A DNA stretch of 5,745 bases from positions 1 to 5,745 of the forward strand of contig JAGIAA010000071.1 of NCBI GenBank assembly GCA_017745115.1, in the 5' to 3' direction. Position 1 is the first letter of the stretch. Each line of letters starts with the position of its first letter. This DNA comes from Sphingobium sp. (GTDB taxonomy: Bacteria > Pseudomonadota > Alphaproteobacteria > Sphingomonadales > Sphingomonadaceae). Below the pieces are notes generated by a model that saw only the letters and a list, made by a program, of their open reading frames with translations, had not been told where the DNA came from and did not search any database. Positions 1-5,745 of the stretch are shown here, piece after piece. A program made the position numbers and the translations under genes.

Positions 1-1
1 G

Positions 2-904
2 CTCCGCTTCATGATCCTGACCGTCGTTCTCGACGCGGGGCTCAATCCCTTCTTCATCCTGGGCATCGGGCCCTTTCCGCACTGGGGAATCGCCGGCTCG
101 GCGGCCGCCTCGGCGCTCGCCAACTATATCAGCGTCACGGCGATGATCGCTTATGTCTACGCCAAGGATCTTCCGCTGCGGCTGCGCGGCAAGGAATGGG
201 GCTTCCTCATTCCCGATCCCGAGCAGCTCAAGGTGATCGTCGGGCGCGGGCTTCCGATGGGCTTCCAGATGATCGTGATGTCGTCCGCGATGCTGATCTT
301 CGTGGGCCTGGTGAACCGCGAGGGCATGGCGACCGCGGCGGCATACAGTGCTGCACAGCAGCTCTGGAACTATGTGCAGATGCCCGCCATGGCCGTCGGC
401 GGCGCCATCTCGTCCATGGCCGCCCAGAACATCGGCGCCGGAAAATGGGACCGGGTGGAAGGCGCGACGCGCAGTGGCCTGATGATCAATTTCTTCATGA
501 CCGGCGCACTGATCCTCATCATCCTCGCCTTCGACCGTCCGGTTCTGGGGATCTTCCTGCAGGGCAATGGCGAGACCATGGACATCGCCCGCCACATGCA
601 GTTCCTGGCGAGCTGGAGCTTCCTGTTCTTCGGCATGTCGATGGTGCTGTTCGGGACAATCCGCGCCAATGGCGTCGTGATCTTCCCGCTGGTCGTGCTC
701 ATCATCTCGATGTTCGGCATCCGCCTCGGCTTCTATTTCGGCTTCTACCCGACGCTGGGCGCAGACGCACTCTGGTGGAGCTTCTCGGTGAGTTCGCTTT
801 GCTCGCTGATCATGGCGGGGCTCTACTATCGCTTCAGCAAATGGCGCGAGCGCAAGCTGCTCATCCCTGGCGGGCCGCCACCCATGGCCGCATCACCCCA
901 CTGA
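2..904 (+). CDS. MATE family efflux transporter, C-terminal part (5' end outside window)
   Basis: This is the last 300 codons of an inner-membrane MATE (multidrug and toxic compound extrusion) transporter, which exports organic cations, drugs or metabolites in exchange for Na+ or H+. The frame is open from base 2 to the TGA at 902-904, so the ATG at 11 is internal: full family members are about 440-480 residues. Counting from that Met, I see the family-type NPFFILG (12-18) followed by GIAGSAAASALA, then a QNIGAGKWDRV segment (139-149) matching the conserved QNxGAGxxxRA-like motif of MATE proteins. Hydrophobic stretches lie near 30-50, 83-103, 122-138, 158-174, 199-218, 223-246 and 255-273. 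The tail is a basic, Pro-rich cytoplasmic end. The fold and motif order fit the second half of the protein. The substrate cannot be told from the sequence. No frameshift is visible, and the next gene has its own candidate promoter, so it is probably not in one operon with this one. Confidence 0.93.
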   Translation, partial: LRFMILTVVLDAGLNPFFILGIGPFPHWGIAGSAAASALANYISVTAMIAYVYAKDLPLRLRGKEWGFLIPDPEQLKVIVGRGLPMGFQMIVMSSAMLIFVGLVNREGMATAAAYSAAQQLWNYVQMPAMAVGGAISSMAAQNIGAGKWDRVEGATRSGLMINFFMTGALILIILAFDRPVLGIFLQGNGETMDIARHMQFLASWSFLFFGMSMVLFGTIRANGVVIFPLVVLIISMFGIRLGFYFGFYPTLGADALWWSFSVSSLCSLIMAGLYYRFSKWRERKLLIPGGPPPMAASPH

Positions 905-911
905 ATCAAAC

Positions 912-977
912 CGGCCGCCAGCCGCTACGGCCGATCTAGACGGCATGAAGTGCCAGCATGGACAGCGGCATGCTGGC
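912..977 (+). terminator. Two hairpins after the MATE gene, possible terminator
   Basis: Two inverted repeats follow the MATE stop codon. The first is CGGCCG at 912-917 and 928-933 with a 10-nt loop, starting 7 nt after the stop. The second is a perfect 9-bp stem, GCCAGCATG (952-960) and CATGCTGGC (969-977), with an 8-nt loop. Neither is followed by a run of T, so this is not a canonical intrinsic terminator. The second dyad also lies 14 bases upstream of a candidate -35 box, so it could instead be an operator for the following gene. Confidence 0.35.
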
Positions 978-991
978 CCCAGCACACGTGG

Positions 992-1019
992 TTGACGAAT
1001 TAATTAGGTATCTTATCAG
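992..1019 (+). promoter_or_regulatory. Candidate sigma-70-type promoter of the PEPxxWA-CTERM gene
   Basis: TTGACG (992-997, 5 of 6 consensus bases) is followed after 16 bases by TATCAG (1014-1019, 4 of 6). The segment 992-1018 is clearly richer in A+T than its surroundings. Transcription would start near 1026, giving a leader of about 34 nt before the GTG at 1060. This is inferred from consensus match only. Confidence 0.4.
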
Positions 1020-1059
1020 CCCTTTACCGGCTCTTCGGCTGAACTTGTGAGGGATTCAC

Positions 1060-1701
1060 GTGAAGACACTCAAAGCACTCTTGGCGGTTTCCGCCTGCCT
1101 CATGTCGACTCCTGCCTTTTCGGCGGTCGTCCTGGAACAATTGGTGCCTGGCAATCCCCAAGCCGTAACCAGTTCCGGCGTCTTGCGTATGTTCGATGAT
1201 TTCAAGCTCGGCGCGAATGCGACGATCAAATCTATCTCGTGGTGGGAGCAGGGCATCGCACCGAAAACTGGCACGTTCGAGATCCTGTTCACGAAGGAAT
1301 CGGGCGAATTGCCTTCTTCGACGGTCTCCGTGGGAAGCGTCACCGCCACCAGCGTGATCGACGGCGCGTTCTCGACCAAATATACGGCGAACCTGCCTGT
1401 CGGCGTCGCGTTGACGGCGGGCACCAACTATTTCCTGTCCATCTATCGCACGGACGGCGACTTCTTCTGGGCTGCCAAGCTCACGGGCGGCGTGCCCGGC
1501 GTGTTCAATGGCGATGCGTACAGCATCCTGCGCGTTGAGGGATACGACATGGGAGCGGGCGTCAACCTCGGCTGGTCCCTGAATGATGCAGCACTGCCAT
1601 GGGCGGTGCCCGAACCGGCAAGCTGGGCGATGATGATCGCCGGCATCGCTGCCGTTGGCGGCGTCCTGCGCCGCAAGAGGACCGCCGTCAGCTTCGCCTG
1701 A
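1060..1701 (+). CDS. Small secreted PEPxxWA-CTERM sorting domain protein
   Basis: This 213-residue exported protein has a tripartite C-terminal sorting signal. The GTG start at 1060 is preceded by GAGGGA (1049-1054) at a spacing of 5 nt, which decides the start. Residues 1-21 form a Sec signal peptide: two Lys, a hydrophobic core, then a likely cleavage after TPAFS-A. The mature part (about 23-180) is rich in small, Thr/Ser/Gly and aromatic residues and looks beta-stranded, with WWEQG (61-65) and GTNYFLSIYR (121-130); I recognise no enzymatic motif. The C terminus carries PEPASWA (184-190), a hydrophobic helix (190-203) and the basic cluster RRKR (204-207). In known systems such a tail is recognised by exosortase, which processes or anchors the protein during export, often in bacteria making exopolysaccharide. 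No exosortase lies in this window, so it must act in trans. The specific function is unknown. The gene converges on the ATPase gene downstream. Confidence 0.92.
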   Translation: MKTLKALLAVSACLMSTPAFSAVVLEQLVPGNPQAVTSSGVLRMFDDFKLGANATIKSISWWEQGIAPKTGTFEILFTKESGELPSSTVSVGSVTATSVIDGAFSTKYTANLPVGVALTAGTNYFLSIYRTDGDFFWAAKLTGGVPGVFNGDAYSILRVEGYDMGAGVNLGWSLNDAALPWAVPEPASWAMMIAGIAAVGGVLRRKRTAVSFA

Positions 1702-1760
1702 GCATGGCAATGACGATTCAGGTCTGCTGGATCGGACGCTAGAACGACCACCGTTATCGA

Positions 1761-1808
1761 CGCCGGCCGGCCGCGATCACCCCCACGGTATCAGCGAGCC
1801 GGCCGGCG
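1761..1808. terminator. Perfect 11-bp inverted repeat between convergent genes
   Basis: CGCCGGCCGGC (1761-1771) is repeated exactly in inverted form at 1798-1808, with a 26-nt spacer. Inside the spacer, CGC (1772-1774) with GCG (1794-1796) and GAT (1775-1777) with ATC (1790-1792) can extend the stem if single bases bulge. It sits between the 3' ends of the PEPxxWA-CTERM gene (stop at 1701) and the leftward ATPase gene (stop at 1856), where a bidirectional terminator is expected. No T-run follows on either strand, so it may stop transcription only weakly or with Rho, or it may serve another role. Each arm is itself partly palindromic. Confidence 0.5.
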
Positions 1809-1855
1809 CCTCCCCACACGCCATGGGTATCGCGCGCCGCCCAGGAAGGCCGTCT

Positions 1856-3592
1856 TTAGCGGCCCTGGTTGCGCCAGCGATTGATGGTGCGCTCGAGGAT
1901 CTCGTCCTCGCCACCCATCTGGTTCCAGAGATCGGTGAAGACCGGATCGGCGGACGCCGGGCGGCGTTCGGCCTCAAGATCGTCGAACGCCACGCGAATC
2001 GGGATCGATACACCTTCGCCGCAGACGATGCATTCGCGATTGCGGAGGGCGGGAATGGCATCGAGGAAGCCGCGTGAACCCTCGGGCATCGCCGCCTTCA
2101 CGAAATGCTGGTCGCGCTCGTTGTTGAGGCGCATGGCGATGATGGTGCCGCACTGCGAGAGCACGCCTTCGGCAAGGTCGGATGGACGCTGCGTGATGAG
2201 GCCCAGCGAAACGCCGTATTTACGGCCTTCCTTGGCGATACGCTCCAGGATCTTGCGGACGGACTGCCCCTCGCCGATCGTCGAGGAAGAGGGCACGTAG
2301 CGATGCGCCTCTTCGCAGACCAGGAGAATGGGCTTTTGCTCCTCGTCGCGCGACCAGACCGCGAAGTCGAAGATCACGCGAGCAAGGACGGACACAACGA
2401 CATGCGTGATTTCGGACGGCATGGCGGAGGTATCGACGATCGAGATCGGCTTGCCGTTCGCGGGCAGGCGGAAAACCTTGGCGAGGAATGCGCTCATCGA
2501 GTCCGCGACGAGCATGCCATTGAACATGAAGCTGAAGCGCGGATCCGCCTTGATCTCGTCGAGACGCGAACGCAGGCGAATATAAGGCAGCGAGTTGGTG
2601 CCCTTGTCGAGCTTGCCCATTTCCATCGAGAGGATGCTCGACAGATCGGACAGGAGATAGGGAACCGGCGAATCCACCGTGAGGCGCGCAATGCCCTCCG
2701 ACGCCCGGTTCTTGGCACGCGCGGCGAGCAGACACTTGGCTAGGATGTCGCTGTCGATGGCGCGCTCCGGGCCATGCGAGGTAACCAACACCTCGCAATG
2801 CTCTTCGAAGTTCATGAGCCAATAGGGCAGCTCGAGATTCGACGCGTTATAAACCTCGCCGTTCCGGGCGAAGGCGGCGGCATATTCGCCATGCGGGTCG
2901 ATCATGACGATGTGACCCTGCGGATTGGCGTCGCAGATGCGATGAAGGATGAGCGCGGCACTGGTCGACTTACCGGTACCGGTCGAGCCCAGCAGCGCGA
3001 AATGCTTGCCGAGCAGCGAATCGATCATGAGCGCGGCACGCGTATCCCTGGTCGGGTAGACGGTGCCAATCTCGACCGTGCTCTGGTCCTGCGTCGAATA
3101 GATTTCGCGCATATCGCCGTCCGAGACCGGGAACAGCTCGGTGCCGGGAACTGGGAAACGCGTGATACCACGGCGGAAACGCGCGATATGCCCCTGTTCG
3201 TTGAGGTCGCCTTCCCCCAGGAAGTCGATGTCGGCGAGGATATGATTGGCGCTGCGGGAATCGAGCGAGAGCGTGCGCACGGTAGCGACGATCCAGCGCT
3301 CGCCGACGCGCATCTTGATCTGGCTACCGACCTGGCCGGCCATGGCGACGCTGGGATCGGGATCGTTGGTCACGCCATCCATCGCATTGATGTCGACCAT
3401 GACCTTGGCCGAACCGCCGCTGATTCCAGATACGTAGCCAAGAATCTTCGATGCGGCCTTGCTCGCCGGCCGGGCCTGCGTGGCGGCAGGCGCTTCGCCC
3501 GTCTCATGCCGGCGCGCGAGCGCATCGGTGAGATGATTGGACTGGCCTGTATGCTGGCCGAACTGCCCGCTGAAATCGCTCATGTCATTCAT
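1856..3592 (-). CDS. HerA-like ATPase (HAS-barrel plus DUF87/FtsK-type motor domain)
   Basis: This 578-residue protein belongs to the HerA/FtsK superfamily of hexameric ATP-driven DNA translocases (COG0433). Residues 1-47 are polar and probably disordered. Residues about 48-127 look like the HAS-barrel found at the N terminus of HerA proteins. The motor domain follows, with Walker A GSTGTGKS (202-209), IDPHGEY (231-237), a Walker B-type strand PILLVCEEAH (421-430) with paired acidic residues, and TQRPSDL (467-473) as the sensor/arginine motif. All catalytic motifs look intact. Archaeal HerA works with the nuclease NurA in end resection, but no NurA-like gene or other nuclease is present here. 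Single-gene HerA homologues are common in alphaproteobacteria and their role is poorly defined. The ATG at 3592 has GGGAG (3606-3610) 13 nt upstream, which is long spacing; a second in-frame Met at codon 4 is possible. It is transcribed alone, leftward. Confidence 0.92.
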   Translation of the reverse strand: MNDMSDFSGQFGQHTGQSNHLTDALARRHETGEAPAATQARPASKAASKILGYVSGISGGSAKVMVDINAMDGVTNDPDPSVAMAGQVGSQIKMRVGERWIVATVRTLSLDSRSANHILADIDFLGEGDLNEQGHIARFRRGITRFPVPGTELFPVSDGDMREIYSTQDQSTVEIGTVYPTRDTRAALMIDSLLGKHFALLGSTGTGKSTSAALILHRICDANPQGHIVMIDPHGEYAAAFARNGEVYNASNLELPYWLMNFEEHCEVLVTSHGPERAIDSDILAKCLLAARAKNRASEGIARLTVDSPVPYLLSDLSSILSMEMGKLDKGTNSLPYIRLRSRLDEIKADPRFSFMFNGMLVADSMSAFLAKVFRLPANGKPISIVDTSAMPSEITHVVVSVLARVIFDFAVWSRDEEQKPILLVCEEAHRYVPSSSTIGEGQSVRKILERIAKEGRKYGVSLGLITQRPSDLAEGVLSQCGTIIAMRLNNERDQHFVKAAMPEGSRGFLDAIPALRNRECIVCGEGVSIPIRVAFDDLEAERRPASADPVFTDLWNQMGGEDEILERTINRWRNQGR

Positions 3593-3604
3593 ATTGAGAA
3601 TAAA

Positions 3605-3652
3605 GCTCCCGCTGGCTCAGCACGCCAGAGAGCAAGCTAACGGCAAAGCCGT
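3605..3652 (-). promoter_or_regulatory. Structured leader of the HerA-like gene, Shine-Dalgarno partly paired
   Basis: Read on the minus strand just before the ATPase start, two hairpins can form. One has CTGGC/GCCAG (3612-3616 with 3624-3628, 7-nt loop), extended by GCTC/GAGC (3605-3608 with 3630-3633) across a small internal loop. This outer helix includes part of the GGGAG ribosome-binding sequence (3606-3610). The other is ACGGC-AAA-GCCGT (3640-3652), a 5-bp stem with a 3-nt loop. Whether this folding controls translation is inference. Confidence 0.3.
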
Positions 3653-3816
3653 AAAGAAATGGCCATAGCCATGGATAATTCGTCATTAACCAAACTAACC
3701 ATGGTAGGAAAATTACCTAATGAAATGAGTAGTTTGTCTCAAAATTGGACTGAAGAAAATTTGACAGTCCGGCGCGGCCGCCTAGGATTGCGCGAAGTTT
3801 CAAGAGGTACCCACGG
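3653..3816. other. A+T-rich intergenic stretch, no protein gene
   Basis: The gap between the HerA-like start (3592) and the stop of the Alph_Pro_TM gene (3869) has no convincing coding frame. Bases about 3653-3765 are much richer in A+T than the rest of the window and must contain the leftward ATPase promoter. I could not settle its boxes: TTGAGA (minus strand, 3742-3737) has only a poor partner, TAGGTA, 17 bases away. On the minus strand TTAA-N7-TTAT (3689-3675) resembles the CtrA consensus TTAA-N7-TTAA with one mismatch. A palindrome ACCATGGT lies at 3698-3705. Confidence 0.5.
3747..3788 (+). promoter_or_regulatory. Rightward promoter-like sequence overlapped by an inverted repeat
   Basis: TTGACA (3761-3766, a perfect -35 match) is followed after 16 bases by TAGGAT (3783-3788, 4 of 6 to TATAAT). 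A perfect 6-bp inverted repeat, GGACTG (3747-3752) and CAGTCC (3765-3770), spans the -35 box as an operator would. The spacer between the boxes is very G+C-rich, which counts against strong activity. No rightward protein gene follows; a hairpin with a U-rich tail begins about 22 bases after the predicted start point near 3795. Confidence 0.35.
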
Positions 3817-3851
3817 AAAGGGCGTCGGCAACCCCGGCGCCCTTTTCCTTT
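3815..3851. terminator. Strong intrinsic-type terminator hairpin
   Basis: AAAGGGCGTCGG (3817-3828) pairs with CCGGCGCCCTTT (3834-3845) around a 5-nt loop, giving a 12-bp stem. Read rightward, one pair is a G-U wobble and the stem is followed by TCCTTT, so the tail is U-rich. Read leftward, the same position is an A-C mismatch and the tail is a short TTTCC. It lies 18-55 bases past the stop of the leftward Alph_Pro_TM gene and is the obvious terminator for that operon, but its structure is better in the rightward direction. It may act both ways. Confidence 0.7.
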
Positions 3852-3868
3852 GCGCCTCATCTTGCCCA

Positions 3869-4648
3869 TCACACGCGGCGCGCGACATATCCCGCAGCGA
3901 GGCCCATGGCGAGCGCCATGGCAATGGCGACCAGACCATAAGCAATATCATGCTCGCGGGCGAACACGCCGAAGAACCGCTCGAAACCGGACTTCTTGAC
4001 CTCGATCTCGCGCACGGCCGCCGCGACCACCCTGCCCTTCTGGATGAGGAAGGTCTCAGCCGTGTAGGTGCCCGTGCCGACGCGCGCCGAAAGCGGCAGC
4101 CGCGCGCGATACAAGACGCCATCCGTGATCTCGACCCGGCCGGGAGACTGCACATAGAGGCCGGCGCGGCCCTGCAGATCATTGAGCCCGCGCGAGAACC
4201 GAGCGATCTCCACGCTATTGCTGACCGAGCTGGGCGAAAGCTGGAGATTGCCCAGCCCCAGCTCGTAAATCGCGGCCGTGCGTTCATCGACCAACTGCTG
4301 GAGCGGCCGCGAGGAGGCGATCGCATAAAAGCCCGGCGCGGAGCGGAACTGGATGCTGTCGGCGTTGACCCAGATCAGACCGCCCAGCTTCTGTTTCTCA
4401 CGCATGGTGATGGCCTGGCTCGGGCCCTTGAGGACCACGATGATGTCGGCCGGTTCGGTCGGCAGCCGGCCGTTTGGATAGACGATCGCGCCGAACAGCA
4501 GCAGCTGCGCCCCGGTGAAGCTGAAGCGGATCTCGACGTCGCGCTGCGAAACGTCCGGCACCAGGATCGGCGCGGTCGTGGCGCTCACCAGCATCGGCAC
4601 CATCAGCAACGCCAGCAGCGCGCGGCGAAGGCGGCCAAGGCGCATCAT
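3869..4648 (-). CDS. TIGR02186 / Alph_Pro_TM family membrane protein
   Basis: This is a 259-residue protein of the Alph_Pro_TM (TIGR02186) family, conserved in alphaproteobacteria and of unknown function. The start ATG at 4648 overlaps the permease stop (ATGA), which fixes the start and implies translational coupling; the next codon is also ATG. Residues 1-9 are basic (RLGRLRR), and 10-24 form a signal peptide or N-terminal anchor. A periplasmic domain of about 200 residues follows, with an early segment DVSQRDVEIRFSFTGAQLLLFGA (positions 32-54) and LKGPSQAITMREK (73-85). It ends near KKSGFERFFGVFA (218-230) and a C-terminal membrane helix (about 234-256) finished by ARRV. So most of the protein faces the periplasm with one or two anchors. 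Its place directly behind a TauE/SafE permease suggests it assists or modulates that transporter. That role is inferred from context, not shown by any catalytic motif. Confidence 0.88.
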   Translation of the reverse strand: MMRLGRLRRALLALLMVPMLVSATTAPILVPDVSQRDVEIRFSFTGAQLLLFGAIVYPNGRLPTEPADIIVVLKGPSQAITMREKQKLGGLIWVNADSIQFRSAPGFYAIASSRPLQQLVDERTAAIYELGLGNLQLSPSSVSNSVEIARFSRGLNDLQGRAGLYVQSPGRVEITDGVLYRARLPLSARVGTGTYTAETFLIQKGRVVAAAVREIEVKKSGFERFFGVFAREHDIAYGLVAIAMALAMGLAAGYVARRV

Positions 4649-5559
4649 TGCACCGTCACGGTGTAGATTTCGTCCGGCCGCCACCCGAGACCGAGCGCCA
4701 TGCGGATCGCGACGACCAGCACGATGAAGGCAAGCACGATGCGCAGATATTCGGGACGCACGCTGGTGGAGATGCGTCCTCCGACCTGAGCGCCGACCAC
4801 GCTGCCGATGAGCAGCAGGAACGCGAGCACCAGATCGACTGCATGAGTGGTCGTGGCATGTGTCATGGTCGTCACCATGGTCACGAACAAGATCTGGAAC
4901 AGCGATGTCCCGATCACGACCTGGGTCGACATACCGAGCAGGTAGATCATGGCGGGCACCAGCACGAAGCCGCCGCCCACGCCCATCAACATGGTGATGA
5001 TGCCGGAGAAGATGCCGAGGAGCAGCGGCGCCAGCGGCGACATGTAGAGGCCCGATGCGTAGAAGCGCCAACGGAATGGCAGGGCCGCCACGAGCGGATG
5101 CCGACGGCGGCGCTTCGCGGTCTGCTGACGTCCGGTCGCGCGCAGCACCATGATGTGGATCGACTCCCTCGCCATCAGCATGCCGATCGAGCCAAGCAGG
5201 ACCACGTAAAGGATGCCGATGGCGGTATCCATCTGGCCAATGCTCTGGAGCAGACGGAAAATGACCGCGCCAATGCCCGAGCCAATGATGCCGCCGGCGA
5301 CCATGACCGAACCCATGCGCACATCGACCGTCTTGCGGGCGAGATGGGTGACGACGCTGGAAACGCTGGCGCCTGTCACCTGAGTCGCCGCCGACGCCGC
5401 GGCAACGGTCGGCGGGATGCCGTAGAAGATGAGCAATGGCGTCGTCAGGAAGCCACCGCCGACACCGAACATGCCGGAAAGCAGACCGACGATGCCGCCC
5501 AACGCAATGATGACAAGCGCGTTCACCGAGAGATTGGCGATGGGCAGGTAGATGTCCAT
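4645..5559 (-). CDS. TauE/SafE family permease (probable sulfite/organosulfonate or other anion exporter)
   Basis: This 304-residue inner-membrane protein belongs to the TauE/SafE (PF01925) family, whose studied members export sulfite, sulfoacetate or related anions. It shows the internal duplication of the family: SGMFGVGGGF (28-37) in the first half and GIITMLMGVGGGF (186-198) in the second, each followed by a Pro-containing helix. About eight hydrophobic segments are present, with a basic loop (KRRRRH, 149-154) between the halves. I chose the ATG at 5559 because MDIYLPIANLSVNAL matches the usual start of alphaproteobacterial homologues. A longer frame back to 5628 would need a TTG codon and adds a non-membrane 23-residue piece. 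The ribosome-binding site for 5559 is weak (AAGG only 2 nt away). The gene overlaps the next by 4 bases (ATGA). The substrate is uncertain; no sulfur-metabolism enzyme is in view. Confidence 0.9.
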   Translation of the reverse strand: MDIYLPIANLSVNALVIIALGGIVGLLSGMFGVGGGFLTTPLLIFYGIPPTVAAASAATQVTGASVSSVVTHLARKTVDVRMGSVMVAGGIIGSGIGAVIFRLLQSIGQMDTAIGILYVVLLGSIGMLMARESIHIMVLRATGRQQTAKRRRRHPLVAALPFRWRFYASGLYMSPLAPLLLGIFSGIITMLMGVGGGFVLVPAMIYLLGMSTQVVIGTSLFQILFVTMVTTMTHATTTHAVDLVLAFLLLIGSVVGAQVGGRISTSVRPEYLRIVLAFIVLVVAIRMALGLGWRPDEIYTVTVQ

Positions 5560-5614
5560 GACCTTGGGTAGTCTCAAACAGATCGGGCAAAAAGAGGGCG
5601 GTTGCCGCTTGGCG

Positions 5615-5743
5615 CTAAAAATCCGCAACCAATGTTATCGCCGGTCCTGATGCAGGCCGCGCTTTGCCGACAATCCGCTCCCGCCACTCGGCCGAAAGGC
5701 GGACATGGCCACCCGCCACCGGGAGCCGCAATCGCACTTCCGG
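5615..5743 (-). CDS. Possible 3' end of an unidentified leftward gene (partial)
   Basis: On the minus strand one frame stays open from the window edge to a TAG at 5617-5615, giving 42 residues that include LRLPVAGGHVRLSAEWRERI. The first part uses G/C-ending codons like the neighbouring genes, while the last ten codons are less biased. The stop lies 55 bases before the permease ATG, a spacing that would suit an operon. I recognise no family from so short a piece. Other frames here are also open or nearly so, and the stretch could equally be the permease's upstream region. Confidence 0.35.
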   Translation of the reverse strand, partial: PEVRLRLPVAGGHVRLSAEWRERIVGKARPASGPAITLVADF

Positions 5744-5745
5744 TC

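Noticed and set aside
196..939. Long open frame (+) overlapping the MATE gene
   Set aside because: Its product is rich in Arg, His and Pro with no membrane pattern, as expected from a shifted frame of a G+C-rich gene; the MATE frame has clear family motifs.
1856..3592. HerA-based phage defence system
   Set aside because: No Sir2, DUF4297, nuclease or other effector gene is adjacent, and the neighbours are ordinary transport and surface genes.
2774..3640. Long rightward open frame opposite the HerA-like gene
   Set aside because: It is the complement of a real gene with intact ATPase motifs; its product is Arg/Asp/Gly-rich and resembles no family.
3659..4666. Rightward frame following the promoter-like sequence in the 3593-3868 gap
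   Set aside because: Most of it is antisense to the Alph_Pro_TM gene, its start lies upstream of the candidate promoter, and its composition is shadow-like.
4648..5571. Long rightward frame opposite the permease, very rich in His, Asp and Glu
   Set aside because: The unusual composition is the antisense image of a hydrophobic membrane protein, not a real metal-binding protein.
4649..5590. N-terminal extension of the Alph_Pro_TM frame back to an ATG at 5590
   Set aside because: The extension overlaps the permease gene in another frame and is His/Arg-rich; the true start is the ATG at 4648, which overlaps the permease stop and is followed by a signal peptide.
1..5745. tRNA, rRNA, CRISPR array, insertion sequence or attachment site
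   Set aside because: I found no spaced direct repeats, no transposase or integrase frame, no terminal inverted repeats with target duplications, and no tRNA-like cloverleaf sequence.

Overview
The window looks like ordinary chromosome from an alphaproteobacterium, most likely a sphingomonad. The evidence is the high G+C with strong G/C bias at third codon positions, a PEPxxWA-type C-terminal sorting signal typical of Sphingomonadaceae, and a TauE/SafE permease coupled to an Alph_Pro_TM (TIGR02186) protein, a family named for alphaproteobacteria. I see no insertion sequence, phage gene, CRISPR array, tRNA or rRNA.

Layout, left to right. Bases 2-904 (+) are the C-terminal part of a MATE-family efflux transporter whose beginning lies outside the window. 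A 155-base spacer follows with two hairpins and a plausible promoter. It leads into a small secreted PEPxxWA-CTERM protein (1060-1701, +). This gene converges on a HerA-type hexameric ATPase/translocase (1856-3592, -), and the short gap between their 3' ends contains a perfect 11-bp inverted repeat. Bases 3593-3868 have no protein gene. They hold an A+T-rich stretch upstream of the ATPase, a structured leader, a rightward promoter-like sequence overlapping an inverted repeat, and a strong hairpin with a U-rich tail. Next comes a tightly coupled leftward pair: a TauE/SafE permease (4645-5559, -) and the Alph_Pro_TM protein (3869-4648, -), joined by an ATGA overlap. At the right edge, 5615-5743 (-) may be the last 42 codons of a further upstream gene.

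Functionally these are separate units: drug or metabolite efflux, a surface or exported protein, a DNA-motor ATPase, and an anion (probably organosulfur or sulfite) permease with a membrane partner of unknown role. The window does not contain a clear new system. The least explained parts are the 3593-3868 intergenic region, including a possible very short rightward transcript, and the role of the Alph_Pro_TM partner of the permease.
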